Positions 1-11,919 are shown, numbered from the stretch's first letter. The stretch: DNA of 64,000 bases from Lomentospora prolificans (GCA_029532625.1 JARFXM010000011.1:248001-312000), one strand, 5' to 3'. Notes: generated by a model from the sequence alone, not told the origin. Program-made: numbers and translations.

Positions 1-413
1 TTGCCGATATGTTCCCCTTTTACCAGTTCGAGGACGGCTTTACCGAGGACGACGAGCTTTGGAGGAGCGACGAGGCCGAGACGGGCGAGGCGCAGTCTGC
101 TCGTGCCAAGGAAGTCCTTGACGATGTGTTCACGACGGACGACAAGACCTGGATTAGCATCACCAGCCACTCTGGCCAGATCTCCCGCCTCCTTGCCTCT
201 CTCAACCATCGCACTTTCCGTCTCTCGACTGGCCAGATCATCCCAGTCCTCGTCAAGGCCAAACTCGTCAAGCGCCAGCCTGATGCCACCTTTGACGCTT
301 ACGAGCCCTACTCGACCTGCGAGGCTCCTCCGGTGACTAGCATCTCTGGCCAGGGCTGTGTCTGCTCCGCTACCAGCACCGGGCTCCCCGCTGCCACTGC
401 CACCGCTCTCTAA
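1..413 (+). CDS. histidine phosphatase (phosphoglycerate mutase-like) family protein, 3' end only
   Basis: The window opens inside this gene. Reading frame 3 is open from the first base to a TAA at 411-413 and gives about 136 residues of C-terminus. The core SITSHSGQISRLLASL followed by a conserved LSTGQIIPVLVKA stretch is the hallmark of the C-terminal half of fungal phosphoglycerate-mutase/histidine-phosphatase proteins; the His of SHSG matches the second catalytic histidine. The N-terminal RHG motif lies outside the window. The last 25 residues are Ser/Thr/Ala-rich, low-complexity and family-atypical. Members hydrolyse phosphomonoesters, but the substrate cannot be read here. No intron is visible in this part. 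The family call is firm; the enzyme's substrate is unknown. Confidence 0.85.
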   Translation, partial: ADMFPFYQFEDGFTEDDELWRSDEAETGEAQSARAKEVLDDVFTTDDKTWISITSHSGQISRLLASLNHRTFRLSTGQIIPVLVKAKLVKRQPDATFDAYEPYSTCEAPPVTSISGQGCVCSATSTGLPAATATAL

Positions 414-1713
414 GCGATTCGAGGATCGGCGCCACGGAGGGATACTATTTTTGAAGCGTTCATTGTAAATACTTAGGAATTGTCACATAAACGACTTAAT
501 AATTAATACTGTTTCTACTCCTCCAAAATCGAACCACTTCTCCTGCCAAGCCTGCTTTTTAACTCGCTCGGGTGAAACTAATCGGTGGTAGCCAGGCCAG
601 CGCACCAATGTCAGCCACCAAGGCAACGCCTCTTAACGACCGCTGGCCCTACCCGCCGGATAATAGCGCCACAGCCCTTCTGCGGCCTGGGGCGTTCCGT
701 CTTGAGGCTGGCGTTCTGTCGGGGAATATTCTTAGGATAAGCCTCAACTGGTGACATTGGCCTTGAATTTCAGGCCACCGCTGGCTAACTGAGCGTTTCT
801 TTTGATCCAGTTGAAGGCACTCACACCCCAACGTTTAGAATATCCATTGATCTTTTTCAAAATTGATTTTTTTTTCAATATTGATCTTACAGACCAACTC
901 GGTCTGTGAGTACCATTTCACCGTAAAATGTCGCTGGCCTTCTTGGATCCACTGGATCCGTTCGTCCCCTAGGGCGCCGTGGCTTTGAAAGCATCCGATT
1001 TCTCACAGACGAGACGAGGGTTAGCGTCATCGACGAGGTACGCCACGATACGTCAGAGACGGCACTTTGCTCCCCACAATTCTTTGCCCTCGCTGCACAG
1101 CCAGGCCACGGAAATTTTCTAGACGTCGCCGCCAGCGAATAGCAGGAACCAAAAGGAGGAAGTGCCGGCTTGAGAAAAAAACCCGGCGTCGAGAGTCCAC
1201 TCAACGAACCAGTTATAGACTAGATCCAGAGCTTGAGGCTCAGTTAGCATAACTGTCTTAGCCCAAGTCCTGGGGCAGCTTCTTTGATTTTTTATTTATA
1301 ATTATATTCATATTTTTTTTTTTTTCGTCGTTCGCCGTCGTGCGCATCTCTATATTATCAAGCTTCTTTTTTCTATTTTTTCTTTTCTTCTTGGCTTCGA
1401 TGGGCTCACCTTGCCGTGGCTGGGGCTGGAACGCGATTGTCAGGTTCAACGCACTATCAACATGGAAGGACTGCTCAAGTGCTTAAGTAGCGAGGGTTAG
1501 TCTGCTGGCATGGCGTCGCATCGTTCCGTATTTCCCTCGGTCTTTAGCTTTCTGTCCAAACTCTATTCCCCTCAACTGTGGTCTTGGCCACACCTCAATG
1601 ACACAAGCAAGATTTCCTCTTCGCCCAAACATCGCTGACTCGGAGAACCATTTGCATTCTTCCGCCCCAGGCGATCCAACATCGAATACCATCATCCCGC
1701 TTATTATTATAGC
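414..1713. other. intergenic region, no supported gene
   Basis: About 1.3 kb between the phosphatase gene and the first Zn2Cys6 regulator. Only short unconserved open frames occur, including a very basic frame at 1067-1252 that I cannot assign. A poly-T/AT tract lies near 1290-1390. The last 200-300 bp presumably hold the promoter of the regulator at 1714. Confidence 0.6.
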
Positions 1714-4141
1714 ATGGACTTGTCCACACCCTACCACGCAACCGGTCCACATTCGCCAGCGTCATCCGTCGGATCGCGCATGGCCACCGACGGCCCAGCC
1801 GGCTACGACACCGCAGCCGTAGTCGAGCTACTCAAAACAAAACGAAAGCCGCGGACCACAAAATCATGTTTCCCCTGTCGGCACAGGAAAGTGCGATGCG
1901 ATGGGAGGGTGCCATGCTCAAGCTGCATCCGCCGCGATCACGCTTCGCTTTGCCGTACTGCAAATCCTACTGGCGAAGCGAGATCTTCGCCTCAGTCGCA
2001 TGTAATACCGAGTAAGAGTATGAGCCCTGTCTCGTCTCTGGAAGAGAGGATGGGGCAGTTTAGGTAGGCATTTTGCTGGGCGGAGCATCCGCAGGGAACA
2101 AGAACTAACCCCGTATTTTCCATAAAATAATAAGTGACACTCTCGGCCGCGAAGTCCCCCCAAAAAGCGGACAACAAATCTCTGACGTGACAAATATCGT
2201 CTCCCGCCTCGAAAATATCGAAGAGCGCATCCACTCCTTAAAGACCGACCTCCTCCAACAAGGCACTATGCCCTCCGATTTCGCGCACCCGATCCTCGAG
2301 CGTCTCGATCCCCCGTACGACTCGAACCAAGATGACACTGCCGCCAAATCCAAATTCCCGCCGTGGTCGGCCACCACGTCAGGAAATCACTTTGTCGAAG
2401 CCGCGACGGGCGCGACAATGTTTCTAGGCGACTACTCCGATCCGCCGCTTGCACTCGGGTGTAGGGAGTTTATACCGAATGGGCCTATGAATACGGGGAG
2501 CCCGGGACAAGATCAGCTCGCGCCGAGGACGTACGCTTTTGCCAATCTATGGGGCCCCGAGACATCGTTGCTGGATATCGCGCGAGCGCTGCCTGACGAC
2601 TCAGACATAGTACGGTACGTAAAGAAGGCCAAGGGGTCGAGAGGAATCCCCCAGAGGCTAACCGGAGCAGATACTGGCAAATATACCAGGGATACGTACA
2701 TCCATTTTACCCTGCCCTGGTAGCTCATGAACACTTTGGGCCTCTTCTCTTCTCATTTCTCGATCGGAGAAGAGCAGGTGGTCCGGGCCGAAGTCTTCCA
2801 GAGGGAACAACCCCATCGTGGCTTGGGTTGCTCTTCAGTGTCTTGGCCTGCGGCGTCCAGTTCTCTACCGACCCGATTAAGGAGCGTGATCTTCGGTCGA
2901 AAGTCTTTGGTGAGTAATAGCGGGCCTAGGAGCCGATCTACGCGTTCTGACTATTTGCTAACCCTGAATATTTTCAAGTCTGCTCTTCGTTCCAATGCCT
3001 ACGATTATCCAACTTCTTCACGAGTACCAACCTCGAGCAGATCCAAGCCATGGCCCTCCTCGGCCACTGTCTCCGAAATAACCTTGACATGAACAGCTCT
3101 TGGATCATTATGGGTGAGTCTTATCTTCGAAATCGTCCCAGGCTAGGGGGGCGGAAACAGCAGGCACTAACGAAATCAAGGTACCACCATCCGTCTCGCA
3201 CAGAGCATCGGCCTCCACGTGGAACCAGCCACGCCCCTGACGCCGGCTCGTACTACGATTACCGAGAGCTTTTACAGACGGCGTCTTTGGTACATGCACC
3301 CCTCCCCGCAAATGTTACTTTTGTTCTTTTCCTTTTTATTTTATTTCGACTTCTGTTAGACACTATCCAGGCTGACCAACTTATTCTTGTTTATAGGTGG
3401 ATGCTTATCTGGCAGGATACCTTCTTGTCGCTAACCTATGACCGACCACCGGCCAACACCTATCCGCACGCTGTGATACCCGAGGATCGTACCGATGAAG
3501 TCGGCCAAACATTTGCGAATTCCATCCTCAAGATATGCCAAATCACACTAGACCGCGTAGCCGAAGAGACCGCCAGCACTCCAAGCGAGGTCAACACGAT
3601 TCGCAACCTCCTCCTCTACAAACAACGATTACAAACCGTCATAGACAATGCACAACCTTACCTCGTCACCAATTTACTGTGCAAAACTTTGCAGGATCAC
3701 CTTGAACGACTGGCACTACATATCCATGTCGGCTACATGACCTGTCGCATATACCGGTTCTGCCTTGAGAGCAACGACCCGGCCGCGGATCAAGCAGCCC
3801 GCGATTCTCTCGCGACAGAGTACTCTTCCCATGCGTCCCAGGTAGTACAGAGCTTTCTCGACATGTACAGACTATCTTCCGTAGTCTGTCGGTCTTGGGC
3901 TTTTGTGCACAACGTTGCTAGCACGTGTATACCGCTAAGGCACCTGTCTTCCGTATCACCGCATGTACTGGAAGAGCTTTCTCAACAATTCAGACCTTTT
4001 GTTAATCGCTTGATTACCGTTCTCGAAGATGAAGCGAAGCAGTCGGAGTGGTACGACGCCGATACCAACGTACGACAATATGGCCCATACTCGAGGGTGG
4101 TCAAGGCCCTAAAACAGACGTATGAAGATGCAATGATTTGA
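1714..4141 (+). CDS. Zn(II)2Cys6 fungal transcription factor with fungal-specific middle homology region
   Basis: Six exons fit canonical splice sites in frame: 1714-2063, 2135-2614, 2671-2909, 2979-3113, 3181-3289 and 3397-4141, giving 685 residues. Residues 52-80 form a binuclear zinc cluster, Cys at 52, 55, 62, 68, 71 and 80 (C-x2-C-x6-C-x5-C-x2-C-x8-C), preceded by basic residues. A short coiled-coil-like linker (NIVSRLENIEERIHSLKTDL) follows. The remainder resembles the fungal_trans regulatory domain, with HPFYPAL and a RRRLWWMLIWQD motif that spans the fifth intron. Internal stops in the genomic frame all fall inside the proposed introns. It sits at the left edge of the P450/b5-reductase/dioxygenase genes and is convergent with the P450, so it is a plausible pathway-specific regulator; that role is inference. 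Confidence 0.9.
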
Positions 4142-4388
4142 GCTACATGAAAAAGCATCCTCTCCATCTGTTGTAGTACTTATTATACTTTGTTTTCTTA
4201 TTTTATTACCTAGATTAGATGAGACAAGATGCACGAACAGAAGTTAGCGGGGCGGGGCTGCTTTTCTTCTCTTCACTTTTCTCTACTTGTATTATATCGA
4301 TTTATGATGTATTACTTTACAAAAAAAGACATGCGCTGCAATGTAACTACTATGTACAAACGATCACCCCAAATCTCTATTCACGACT

Positions 4389-6127
4389 CTATCGCTTGCT
4401 GCCCTGCGCCGATTTAGCCGGCCATTGTGTCCTGTTCTTTGCCGTGACGTAAAAGTTGAGTGGGCGGATAAGTTGGAACTCTGGATCATATTCGATCGCC
4501 TCGAGTCCCTCACGCACAAACTCATACCTGTAGATGAGCTCAGAAAGCAAGATCTTCACCTCAAGGAGGGCAAAATTGAAGCCGATACAGCCGCGAGGTC
4601 CAGTAGCGAAGGGTACGTACGCGCACCGGTGGCGGTTCTTGACTTCCTCGGTGTCCCACCTGTCGGGGTTGAAACGGAAGGGATCGCGCCAGACATCCGG
4701 GTTGGTGTGGATCCCGTAGATGGCGGGGATGATGACTGCGTCGGGGGGAAGGCGATAGCCGCCAGGGACGACGACCTCGGTCTTTGTGGTGCGGCCGGGC
4801 TGGAAGGAGGCGTTGTGGAGGCGTTGGGTCTCCTTGATGAATTTGTCTAGGTAAGGGAGGCCGTGAGCTAGCTCGGGCGTCCACTCGGTGTCGGGGCCGA
4901 TGCCATTGTCGACTAGTTCCTGGAGGAGGCGGTCTTGCTCGCCGGGATATGTGACGATAGAGTAGATTATCCACGACATGAGAGCAGACGTCGTAGTGTA
5001 GCCGGCGCCGGTGACGATGAGCATGTTGGCAAGAATAAGACCTTTAGGGAAGTGATTGCCGTTTTCATCAACAGCGTTAAGGAGGAAATCAACCACGCAG
5101 GCGGCTTTGGTAGCAGCCTCCTGCATATTCATGTTCTCGATGCCGGCCTTGGGGGCCTTGTCGATGACCTCTTGGAGCTGATTGTAGGTCGTCTTTTGCA
5201 CCTGCTTCAGGCGCGCAGAGTCGCCAAATGGAAGGTTTCGGTACCACTCCCCGCGCGCAGTGACCTTTTTGTTAAGCGACAAAAGGGAGATAATGTTGGT
5301 CACGAGAGGGTGCAGCTTGGCATCCGCGCTGGTGAAGTGGCCAAAGTCGGTGCCGAGAGAGAAGAGGCCGATGGTCTGAGAGGCCAACTTAACCATGAAC
5401 TGGTAGACATTCCACGACTGCCCCTTTTCGCTGAGCTCGTCGAAGACGGCAAAGGCCTTGCGGGCACACTGTTGCATGAGAGGAGTGTAGTGCCTGACTG
5501 CCTTGGGCCCCATGGAGGTGGGCAAGAACTTGTGTGCCAGCCTCCAGTTCTCCGTTTCTGTGTCGCCGACGAAGATGGCCGTGTTATCCTTGACGCCCCA
5601 GAGAGGGTGGCTGGCGTTAATCTTCTTGGTGAAATAGGCAGACTCCATAAAGGCGACCTGGGCGACTTCGGGGCTGTCTGTGAGGTAGGTAGTCTTGCCC
5701 ATGTTCGTGGTCTTGATTACCGGACCGTATTTACGGAAGAGACGGTAATGGTTGCCTAGGTGGTCGGGGAAGATTTCGTAAAAGCTTCCGACTACCGGGA
5801 GACCCTGGGGGCCTTGAGGACTTTGAATGGGGCGGCCATCAATGCGGATGGAGATTGGGCTAGTAGCGGATAGGACGTCCTTGACGGACTCGAGGTCGCG
5901 GTCTTCAGAGTGAAAGCTAATGCCTGGCAGATAACGTCAATACCTGCTGCAGGAATCCAAATTGTATTAAGGCATAACAGCGTTAAACACATACCAGAAG
6001 GCTGGACGACGTGGAACTCTAACCCAATTGCCCTCTTAAGGTCTTCAAACTTCCAGGTGCCGTCGATAGCGACGGGCCGGGATGTTGTGAGATCATCTCC
6101 TAAAAGGTAGAAATTCTGAGAGGACAT
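4389..6127 (-). CDS. cytochrome P450 monooxygenase with N-terminal extension and no membrane anchor
   Basis: Two exons, 5995-6127 and 4389-5923 (minus), encode 555 residues. The intron runs from GTATGT at 5994 to CAG ending at 5924. Starting instead at the ATG at 5702 would remove about 118 N-terminal residues, including the P450 opening PQGLPVVGSF, so I rejected it. Visible P450 landmarks: I-helix AGYTTTSA (351-358), ExxR as ETQR (409-412), FNPDRW, and heme-binding FATGPRGCIGF with the Cys near 490. No hydrophobic N-terminal anchor is present; the first ~75 residues are a soluble extension of unknown type. The gene is head-to-head with a cytochrome b5/b5 reductase fusion across a 719 bp shared promoter, which suggests that neighbour supplies electrons. 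The CYP family and the substrate are not assignable by eye. Confidence 0.9.
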
Positions 6128-6395
6128 TATGAAACGAAACCCGAGCAAATCTGGGGGTATGAGATAATTGAAATGTTTCTGGGATGATGCTCAATACAGA
6201 TTGAAGACGCGAAGCGCCATTATTATATATCTTCAGCATTGAGCTCCTCCGAACTAAACGCGAAGATACAGTCCATACGAAGAGTCCATAGTCCTTCGAC
6301 TCCCACCATCCAAGTTATAGCGGAGTTCATTGCAAACATAATGGTTTGAGAGTTTTTGTTATCGCGGAATCATAACCCGAGAGCTTAGAGCTTCG

Positions 6396-6413
6396 CCGAG
6401 ACCCGAATCTCGG
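6396..6413. promoter_or_regulatory. inverted repeat, possible Zn2Cys6 binding site
   Basis: CCGAG and CTCGG arms face each other across 8 bp inside the divergent promoter. Zn2Cys6 dimers commonly bind paired CGG triplets, and such a regulator is encoded about 2.3 kb away. This is a motif match only. Confidence 0.25.
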
Positions 6414-6700
6414 CCGTGGTTCGGGCGAGGGGTTGTAGGGCAGTACTGGAGGGGCGGGATCAAGCCTGGTTCGCCGGAACCCACGGCAGACGGGGAATTC
6501 TCGTTGCGAGCTTTTTTCTTCCCTGCCTGGCGTGCTTAATTCGCACGGGTCTACAGATGGTGGCCAGCGGCGGCGGTCTTTCAGTGCTGTAATTTGTCAC
6601 ATTAGAGGTCTAAGTCAGGGTCCGAAGGATAATAGAGTTGAAAAGCTTGAAAAGACCGAAGAAGGCTTGTATATAAGATGGCCGCTGAATGTCACCGCCG

Positions 6701-6715
6701 ACCGAGACTCGCGGT
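6701..6715. promoter_or_regulatory. ACCG-N7-CGGT inverted repeat, possible regulator site
   Basis: A second CCG/CGG inverted repeat lies between the TATA-like motif and the start of the b5 reductase gene. Its position just downstream of the TATA-like motif suits an operator, but no binding evidence exists. Confidence 0.25.
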
Positions 6716-6846
6716 CTGGTTCCTGAACACGGTTTTCGGGTTGGTTTAATAATTATCTATTCCTTCTTCGAATATCCAAACTTGACGGAGCACTCGAGCC
6801 ACATTTCAGTGCAGAATCCATCGCTCATCGCATTACACACATCACC

Positions 6847-8357
6847 ATGGCGACAGAGGTGCACACCTTGGCCGACGTGCAAAGGCACAACACGCCCGAC
6901 GATATCTGGGTTGTCATCCACAACAAAGTCTACAATGTGACAAATTACCTTGAGGACCACCCTGGCGGCAGTGCCATCCTCTTAGAAGTTGCCGGCAAGG
7001 ATGCGACGGCAGAATTTGAGGAGACTGGTCACTCTGCGGAAGCCAATGATGCTCTCCTTGAGCTCTGCGTCGGGCATCTTCCCGAAGAGGTACGTAGTAT
7101 ATCACACAACTCATTTTCAAACGGACGTGAACCAACGTTAATTGGCTGCAGGAACGCGCCGAAGCCGTCCAAGTCTACCGCCCAACATTTGAGGTTGTCT
7201 CTCAGACTGCCGCCATCGTGACAAAGAAGTCTGCCGGTCCGGGGCCCTTACGCCGGTTGGTTGGTGCTGTTTTCAAGATTGGTGTGACCAGTGGTGTTTG
7301 TGCCGGTATCTGGGCTGTCAGCACCGGTCACATCGACACTCAAGCCCTTCGCCATATATACCAACAATTTTCCCTCCCTCGTTCCGTGGCCACAAATCGA
7401 CGCTTCTGGTGGGGTTTCGGCCTGGCAACCGTAGCTGAGATGTCGGCTAGTCTTGGTCTACTCGTCTGGCTCTGGTCTAAGCTTGACGTTCAAGGAGAAT
7501 TCACCCAGCATGTCTCCCATCGCACAGCTCGTAAGGACAGGAGCATGGCACTTCCTAGAGCCAGACCTCAAGTTTCTGGAAATCTTAAGGCGGCCGCTTC
7601 GGTCTCCCGCGTCCTTGAGCCCAAGAATTGGAAGTCTTTCAAGCTCGTCCGCAAGACCCTCGTCTCTCCCAACGTCTACCGTCTCGTCTTTGCCCTCCCT
7701 CATTTTGAGGATGTCCTCGGTCTACCCACAGGTCAACACATTGCCCTCCGTGCCGTGATTGATGGGCAGAATGTTTCGAGGTCTTACACTCCCATTTCTA
7801 ACAACAGTGACCTTGGCAGGATCGAGCTGCTGATCAAGGTTTACGACAAGGGCTTGATGACCAAGCACCTCGAAGGCATGAAGATAGGCGAGACTATAGA
7901 CATCCGAGGGCCCAAGGGTGCGATGCAGTACAGCAACAAATACGCCAAACACATTGGCATGATTGCCGGCGGTACCGGCATCACACCCATGTACCAGCTC
8001 ATTCGCGCCATCTGTGCGGACGAGTCAGATAACACCAAGATCAGCCTGCTCTACGCTAACAACACCGAGAACGATATTCTTTTGAGGGAGGAGCTTGACG
8101 GCTTCGCTCTTCAGTGCCCTGAGAAGTTTCAGGTCCAGTACGTTTTGGGAAAGGCTTCTGAGGACTGGAAAGGTCCAACTGGCTTTGTTACGGCGGACCT
8201 TATCAAGAAGTACCTTCCCCCTGCATCTGACGACTCCAAGGTGCTTCTTTGCGGACCTCCTCCGATGATCAACGCGATGAAGAAGAATTTGGCTTCGTTA
8301 GGATTCAAAGAGCCTGGCGCGTTGTCCAAAGTTACCGATCAGATTTTCTTGTTCTAG
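6847..8357 (+). CDS. cytochrome b5 - NADH-cytochrome b5 reductase fusion protein
   Basis: Exons 6847-7089 and 7152-8357 encode 482 residues. The N-terminus is a cytochrome b5 domain with heme ligands His38 (in HPGG) and His62 (TGHSAEA). Two hydrophobic segments follow near residues 117-139 and 166-193. The C-terminal half is a ferredoxin-reductase-type flavoprotein: FAD motif RSYTPIS near 291-297, NADH-binding GGTGITPMY near 354-362 and CGPPPM near 448-453. NADH electrons would pass through FAD to the b5 heme and then to an acceptor. Stand-alone fungal b5 reductases lack the b5 domain, so this is a self-contained redox chain anchored in a membrane. Sharing a promoter region with the P450 makes that P450 the obvious acceptor, by inference. 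A polyadenylation-like AATAAATATA follows near 8452. Confidence 0.92.
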
Positions 8358-9664
8358 GTGGCCATATGAAGCAGGACGGAACCACGACGGCCTGACGGCG
8401 AGGGAATCACAAGTGGGAATTTTCTATGTACATGTAACTGTGGCCACGGCCAATAAATATATTACTAATTTCACTTAGTCTGGTCCCATGAGACTTTAGT
8501 TGAAACGCCGGTTGGCAGTGAGAAGATTCGTGCTGAATACGCGGCATACCCTGGTGACGGATATAGGCTCGTCATCGTGGCATATCGATCATCACCCTTA
8601 GGGAGTCAAAATGAAGGTCTCGGCTGTGGAAATGTGGAAAAATAAAAGAGAGGAGAAGATAAAAATTCGAAAAGGATAGGGGCGAAGAGGGAGATCAAAA
8701 AAAAAAATTGCCGGAAAAAAATACATACAACACCGGGGATTCGCTGGTCGTCACCGACCCAACTACTAGTCCGGCGCTTCGCAGCTTGTGTACAGGGGAG
8801 CGGACGGGACCCTCAATTCTCTGCGAGCTATGGTCGTATGTACTGGCATACGAATCTAAACGACCTTATATCTCCTTCTTGCCGGCCCAAATTAAGAGGA
8901 GACTCTCAAGCATGGTGAGCATTTCAATGGAGATTCGACGGGCTTTTCCCTCAGTTCACCCTTGACATCGAATTTTTCTAAAGTGTCCAGAATCGGAATT
9001 TAGCTTACTTTTATGTATGCCTCTGAATCCAGGCACACGGCCCACATTGGTAATGTCGGGACGTCGATACGAGGTCCGCGTTTACGTCGGAGAACTGAAG
9101 CTGTGGTTTCCGACGTTTACGAGGAGATCGGCTTGGATCGGGAGGGATACGATGAGCAGCTAGAAATGACGCATGAATTTGGCCTCTTCACGCTGCTTTG
9201 CAAGGCGCCATGGAAGAAACTTCTCCAATGATCGTTTCGCGACACACGGAGGTGGCAGTCAAGCGGATCGTGGTCCCCGAGGACGCGCAGTCGCGGGATC
9301 GGGTGGACCGGAAACCAGCTCCGAGTGTCCTCGGCCGAAGTTCGGGCGTGATATGTCCGACTCCATGCAAAAGCTTCTCTCTAGTTAAGGGGTCCCCGGT
9401 GTCATCCGCTGTCACCCGGGGCCACGGAATTGTCGCTCCTAGTTGAGATATCTCGGGATGTAGATTAAACCGGGAGCACTGCGTACGCCGTACTTAAAGG
9501 CGGAATGCCCCAGGGGCAACGCTGCTGGTATTGTTTGATACAATCTCGCTATATTCCTTTATTGACCAACCTACTTTAATATTTGACCTCATTGACCATT
9601 CTACACAATACCCACGTGTCTCTAAATTCTTCCTGTGACTTACCTCCCCATAAACCGGTCAACC
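8358..9664. other. intergenic region, no supported gene
   Basis: 1.3 kb with only short overlapping open frames on both strands (for example 9013-9231) that show no family resemblance or splice structure. The stretch 8690-8710 is A-rich. The region presumably contains the terminator of the reductase gene and the promoter of the dehydrogenase fusion. Confidence 0.6.
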
Positions 9665-11521
9665 ATGGTCTGGCGCCCACCTACTATTGGCCCGAGGCCA
9701 GTCGCGGTTCTCGGAGCTGGAACGCTGGGCCGTCGCATCGCCTGCGTCTTCGCGGCTGGCGGTTACAATGTTCACATGTACGATCTCTCCACTGAGTGCC
9801 GCCAAGCCGGCCTCGACTATGTTGACGCTCACAAGGAAGAGTTCAACGATGTCCTCCTGCAGGAGCGCCGCAACCACGGCATCTGCAAGACCTTTGAGTC
9901 TCTCGATGAAGCTGTCAAGGACGCCTGGTTGGTGATCGAGGCCGTGCCGGAGAAGCTCGAACTCAAGGTCGACATGTTTGGCCAGTTGGATGCTAGGTGC
10001 CCTGCAGATTGCATCTTCGGCTCTAACAGCTCTTCGTACAAGTCGTCGCTCATGATAGACAAGGTTTCAGAGTCACGCAGAGCGCTCGTGTGTAACATTC
10101 ACTTCGCAATGCCCCCAGAAATCCGCACCGTTGAGCTCATGACCGACGGCTATACGCATTCCGAGGTCTTTCCATTCCTTACTGAGGTTCTGCAGCTTTG
10201 CGGAATGCTTCCCGTCACGGCTGCCAAGGAATCAACTGGGTAAGTAAGATACGATTATGGATTCTCTCTAGACGATATCTGACTTCGTAGATTCATTTTC
10301 AACCGTTTATGGGCGGCTATAAAGAGAGAGATCCTCACCATCCTCGCTGAAGGCGTTAGCGACCCTAGTCAAATTGACCTCCTCTGGAAGCACATGTTCA
10401 AGGCGAAAGTACAACCATGTCATCTCATGGATCAAATTGGCCTTGACACCGTGGCCTTTATTGAGGACAACTACATTCAAGAGCGCAAGCTGGACCCTAC
10501 TCTTACGGTAGATTGGCTCAGGGAAAATTATCTATCGCAGGGGAAAATGGGTAACAAGAGCGACAAAGGAGGTCTATACCTCCCTCTCGCTTCGAACGGT
10601 TGCAGTGACACACACGCAGAGCCCAATATCTCACTCTACGTCCTTGATGTCGGCATCGGTGGGAACCTCAAGTCGATTGACCAAACAGCCACAAATGGCA
10701 AGGTTCTTCGCGTCGATCCCACAACTGGAAAATCCACGCCCGTCGTTAACGGTCTACCCTTACCCGATGGTATCGATGTCGCCAAGTCTGAAGGCCGGAT
10801 CTTCTGGACCAACATGGGTAACTCCACTTCCACGAACGACGGCTCCGTTCAATCGAGCAAACTAGACGGATCGGACATCCAGACCTTGGTGCCCCCTGGA
10901 GAAGTCCACACTCCCAAGCAGCTCGTGGTCGCCGAAAAGAGTCAAAAGGTGTATTTTAGCGATCGTGAGGGGATGGCCGTCAGGCGATGCGATTTCGATG
11001 GTAAAAACCACGAGGTCGTCATCAGGCGAGCAGCAAAAACACTAGACATGACGCAATGGTGTGTAGGGATCTCGGTCGACGAGGAAGCTGGAAAGATATA
11101 CTGGACACAAAAAGGTCCCAGCAAATCATCCAAGGGTCGAATATTCAGGGCAAATATTGAGATCCCTCAAGGTGAGTCTGCGGACAATCGAACTGATATC
11201 GACCTACTCTTTCAGAATCTCCCCGAGCCTATTGACCTTGAGATCGACCCCGTCACCAAGGTCCTTTACTGGACCGACCGAGGAGAGCACCCCACGGGCA
11301 GCTCTTTATACCGGGCATTTGTTGGTGGGGAGAACATCGGACAGCCCGAGATCATCACCAGACATTTTCATGAGCCCATCGGCCTAAAGCTAGATAAAGA
11401 CCGGCACTGTGTATTCGTGACGGACTTAGGTGGAAGTGTTTATGCGGTCAACACAGACACTAAAGAGAAAAGGGTTATCTATCAGAGCGATGGTAGCTAC
11501 ACCGGCATCACCATAGTATAA
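9665..11521 (+). CDS. 3-hydroxyacyl-CoA dehydrogenase-like enzyme fused to a six-repeat YWTD-type beta-propeller
   Basis: Exons 9665-10239 and 10291-11521 give 601 residues. I chose the ATG at 9665 (good context, AACCATGG) over an upstream in-frame GTG at 9635. Residues 12-190 are a Rossmann NAD-binding domain with VAVLGAGTLGRRIA; 191-286 match the helical C-terminal domain of 3-hydroxyacyl-CoA dehydrogenase/lambda-crystallin-type enzymes. From about residue 305 the protein changes to LDL-receptor class B/NHL-like repeats: LYVLDVG (307), IFWTNMG (362), VYFSDRE (412), IYWTQKG (461), LYWTDRG (517) and VFVTDLG (566). The 49-56 residue spacing and the count of six fit one complete propeller. The dehydrogenase would oxidise a beta-hydroxy acid or acyl-CoA; the propeller may bind a partner or act on a lactone-like substrate. 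Both halves lie in one exon beyond residue 192, so this is not an annotation join. Confidence 0.88.
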
Positions 11522-11919
11522 ACTCGAAAAGCCGAGATGCACAGAACTCCAAGACCATACTCGATATGAAGCAAGCCATTATACCCCCAACTTTTCACTC
11601 TACCATTGTCGGCATCCCACTACATGTGATACTGCTCAGCCGTGGTCCAAGCTCGCCTGCGCGTTACAGACTAATATGCTAGGGAGTCATGCTTGACAAA
11701 TCCGGTAGTCGTACCCCCAAGGTCACGAATTAGAGTTGAAGGGCAAAGTGTTGCACAATGTACAGCGTAAATTCATTCCCAATCGAGGACACTAATCACA
11801 TATCGGGCCACTCTGGCCTGTGACAATTAGACAAGATCTTAATGTGTGAGTAGGACGACGTCAAACGCTGCTCCGCTTATAGCAGTTGCCGGAGCGCGGG
11901 AATCCTGAACTTAGCCACT
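11522..11919. other. intergenic region between convergent genes
   Basis: About 400 bp separating the 3' ends of the dehydrogenase fusion and the MFS carrier. Nothing but presumed terminators is visible. Confidence 0.6.

Larger units (their letters stand above)
6128..6846. promoter_or_regulatory. shared divergent promoter of P450 and cytochrome b5/b5 reductase genes
   Basis: The 719 bp between the two divergent start codons has no credible gene. A TATA-like GTATATAAG lies at 6669-6677, about 170 bp before the reductase ATG, and a minus-strand TATATAATA-type motif lies near 6222-6232, about 100 bp before the P450 ATG. The architecture would allow co-regulation of the oxygenase and its probable electron donor. 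Confidence 0.5.

Noticed and set aside
4425..5759. Long plus-strand open frames opposite the P450
   Set aside because: Antisense shadows of a strongly conserved P450 coding sequence.
5792..6148. Separate small minus-strand gene upstream of the P450 open frame
   Set aside because: Its first 44 codons splice in frame onto the P450 exon; beyond the intron it is only the wrong frame of exon 2.
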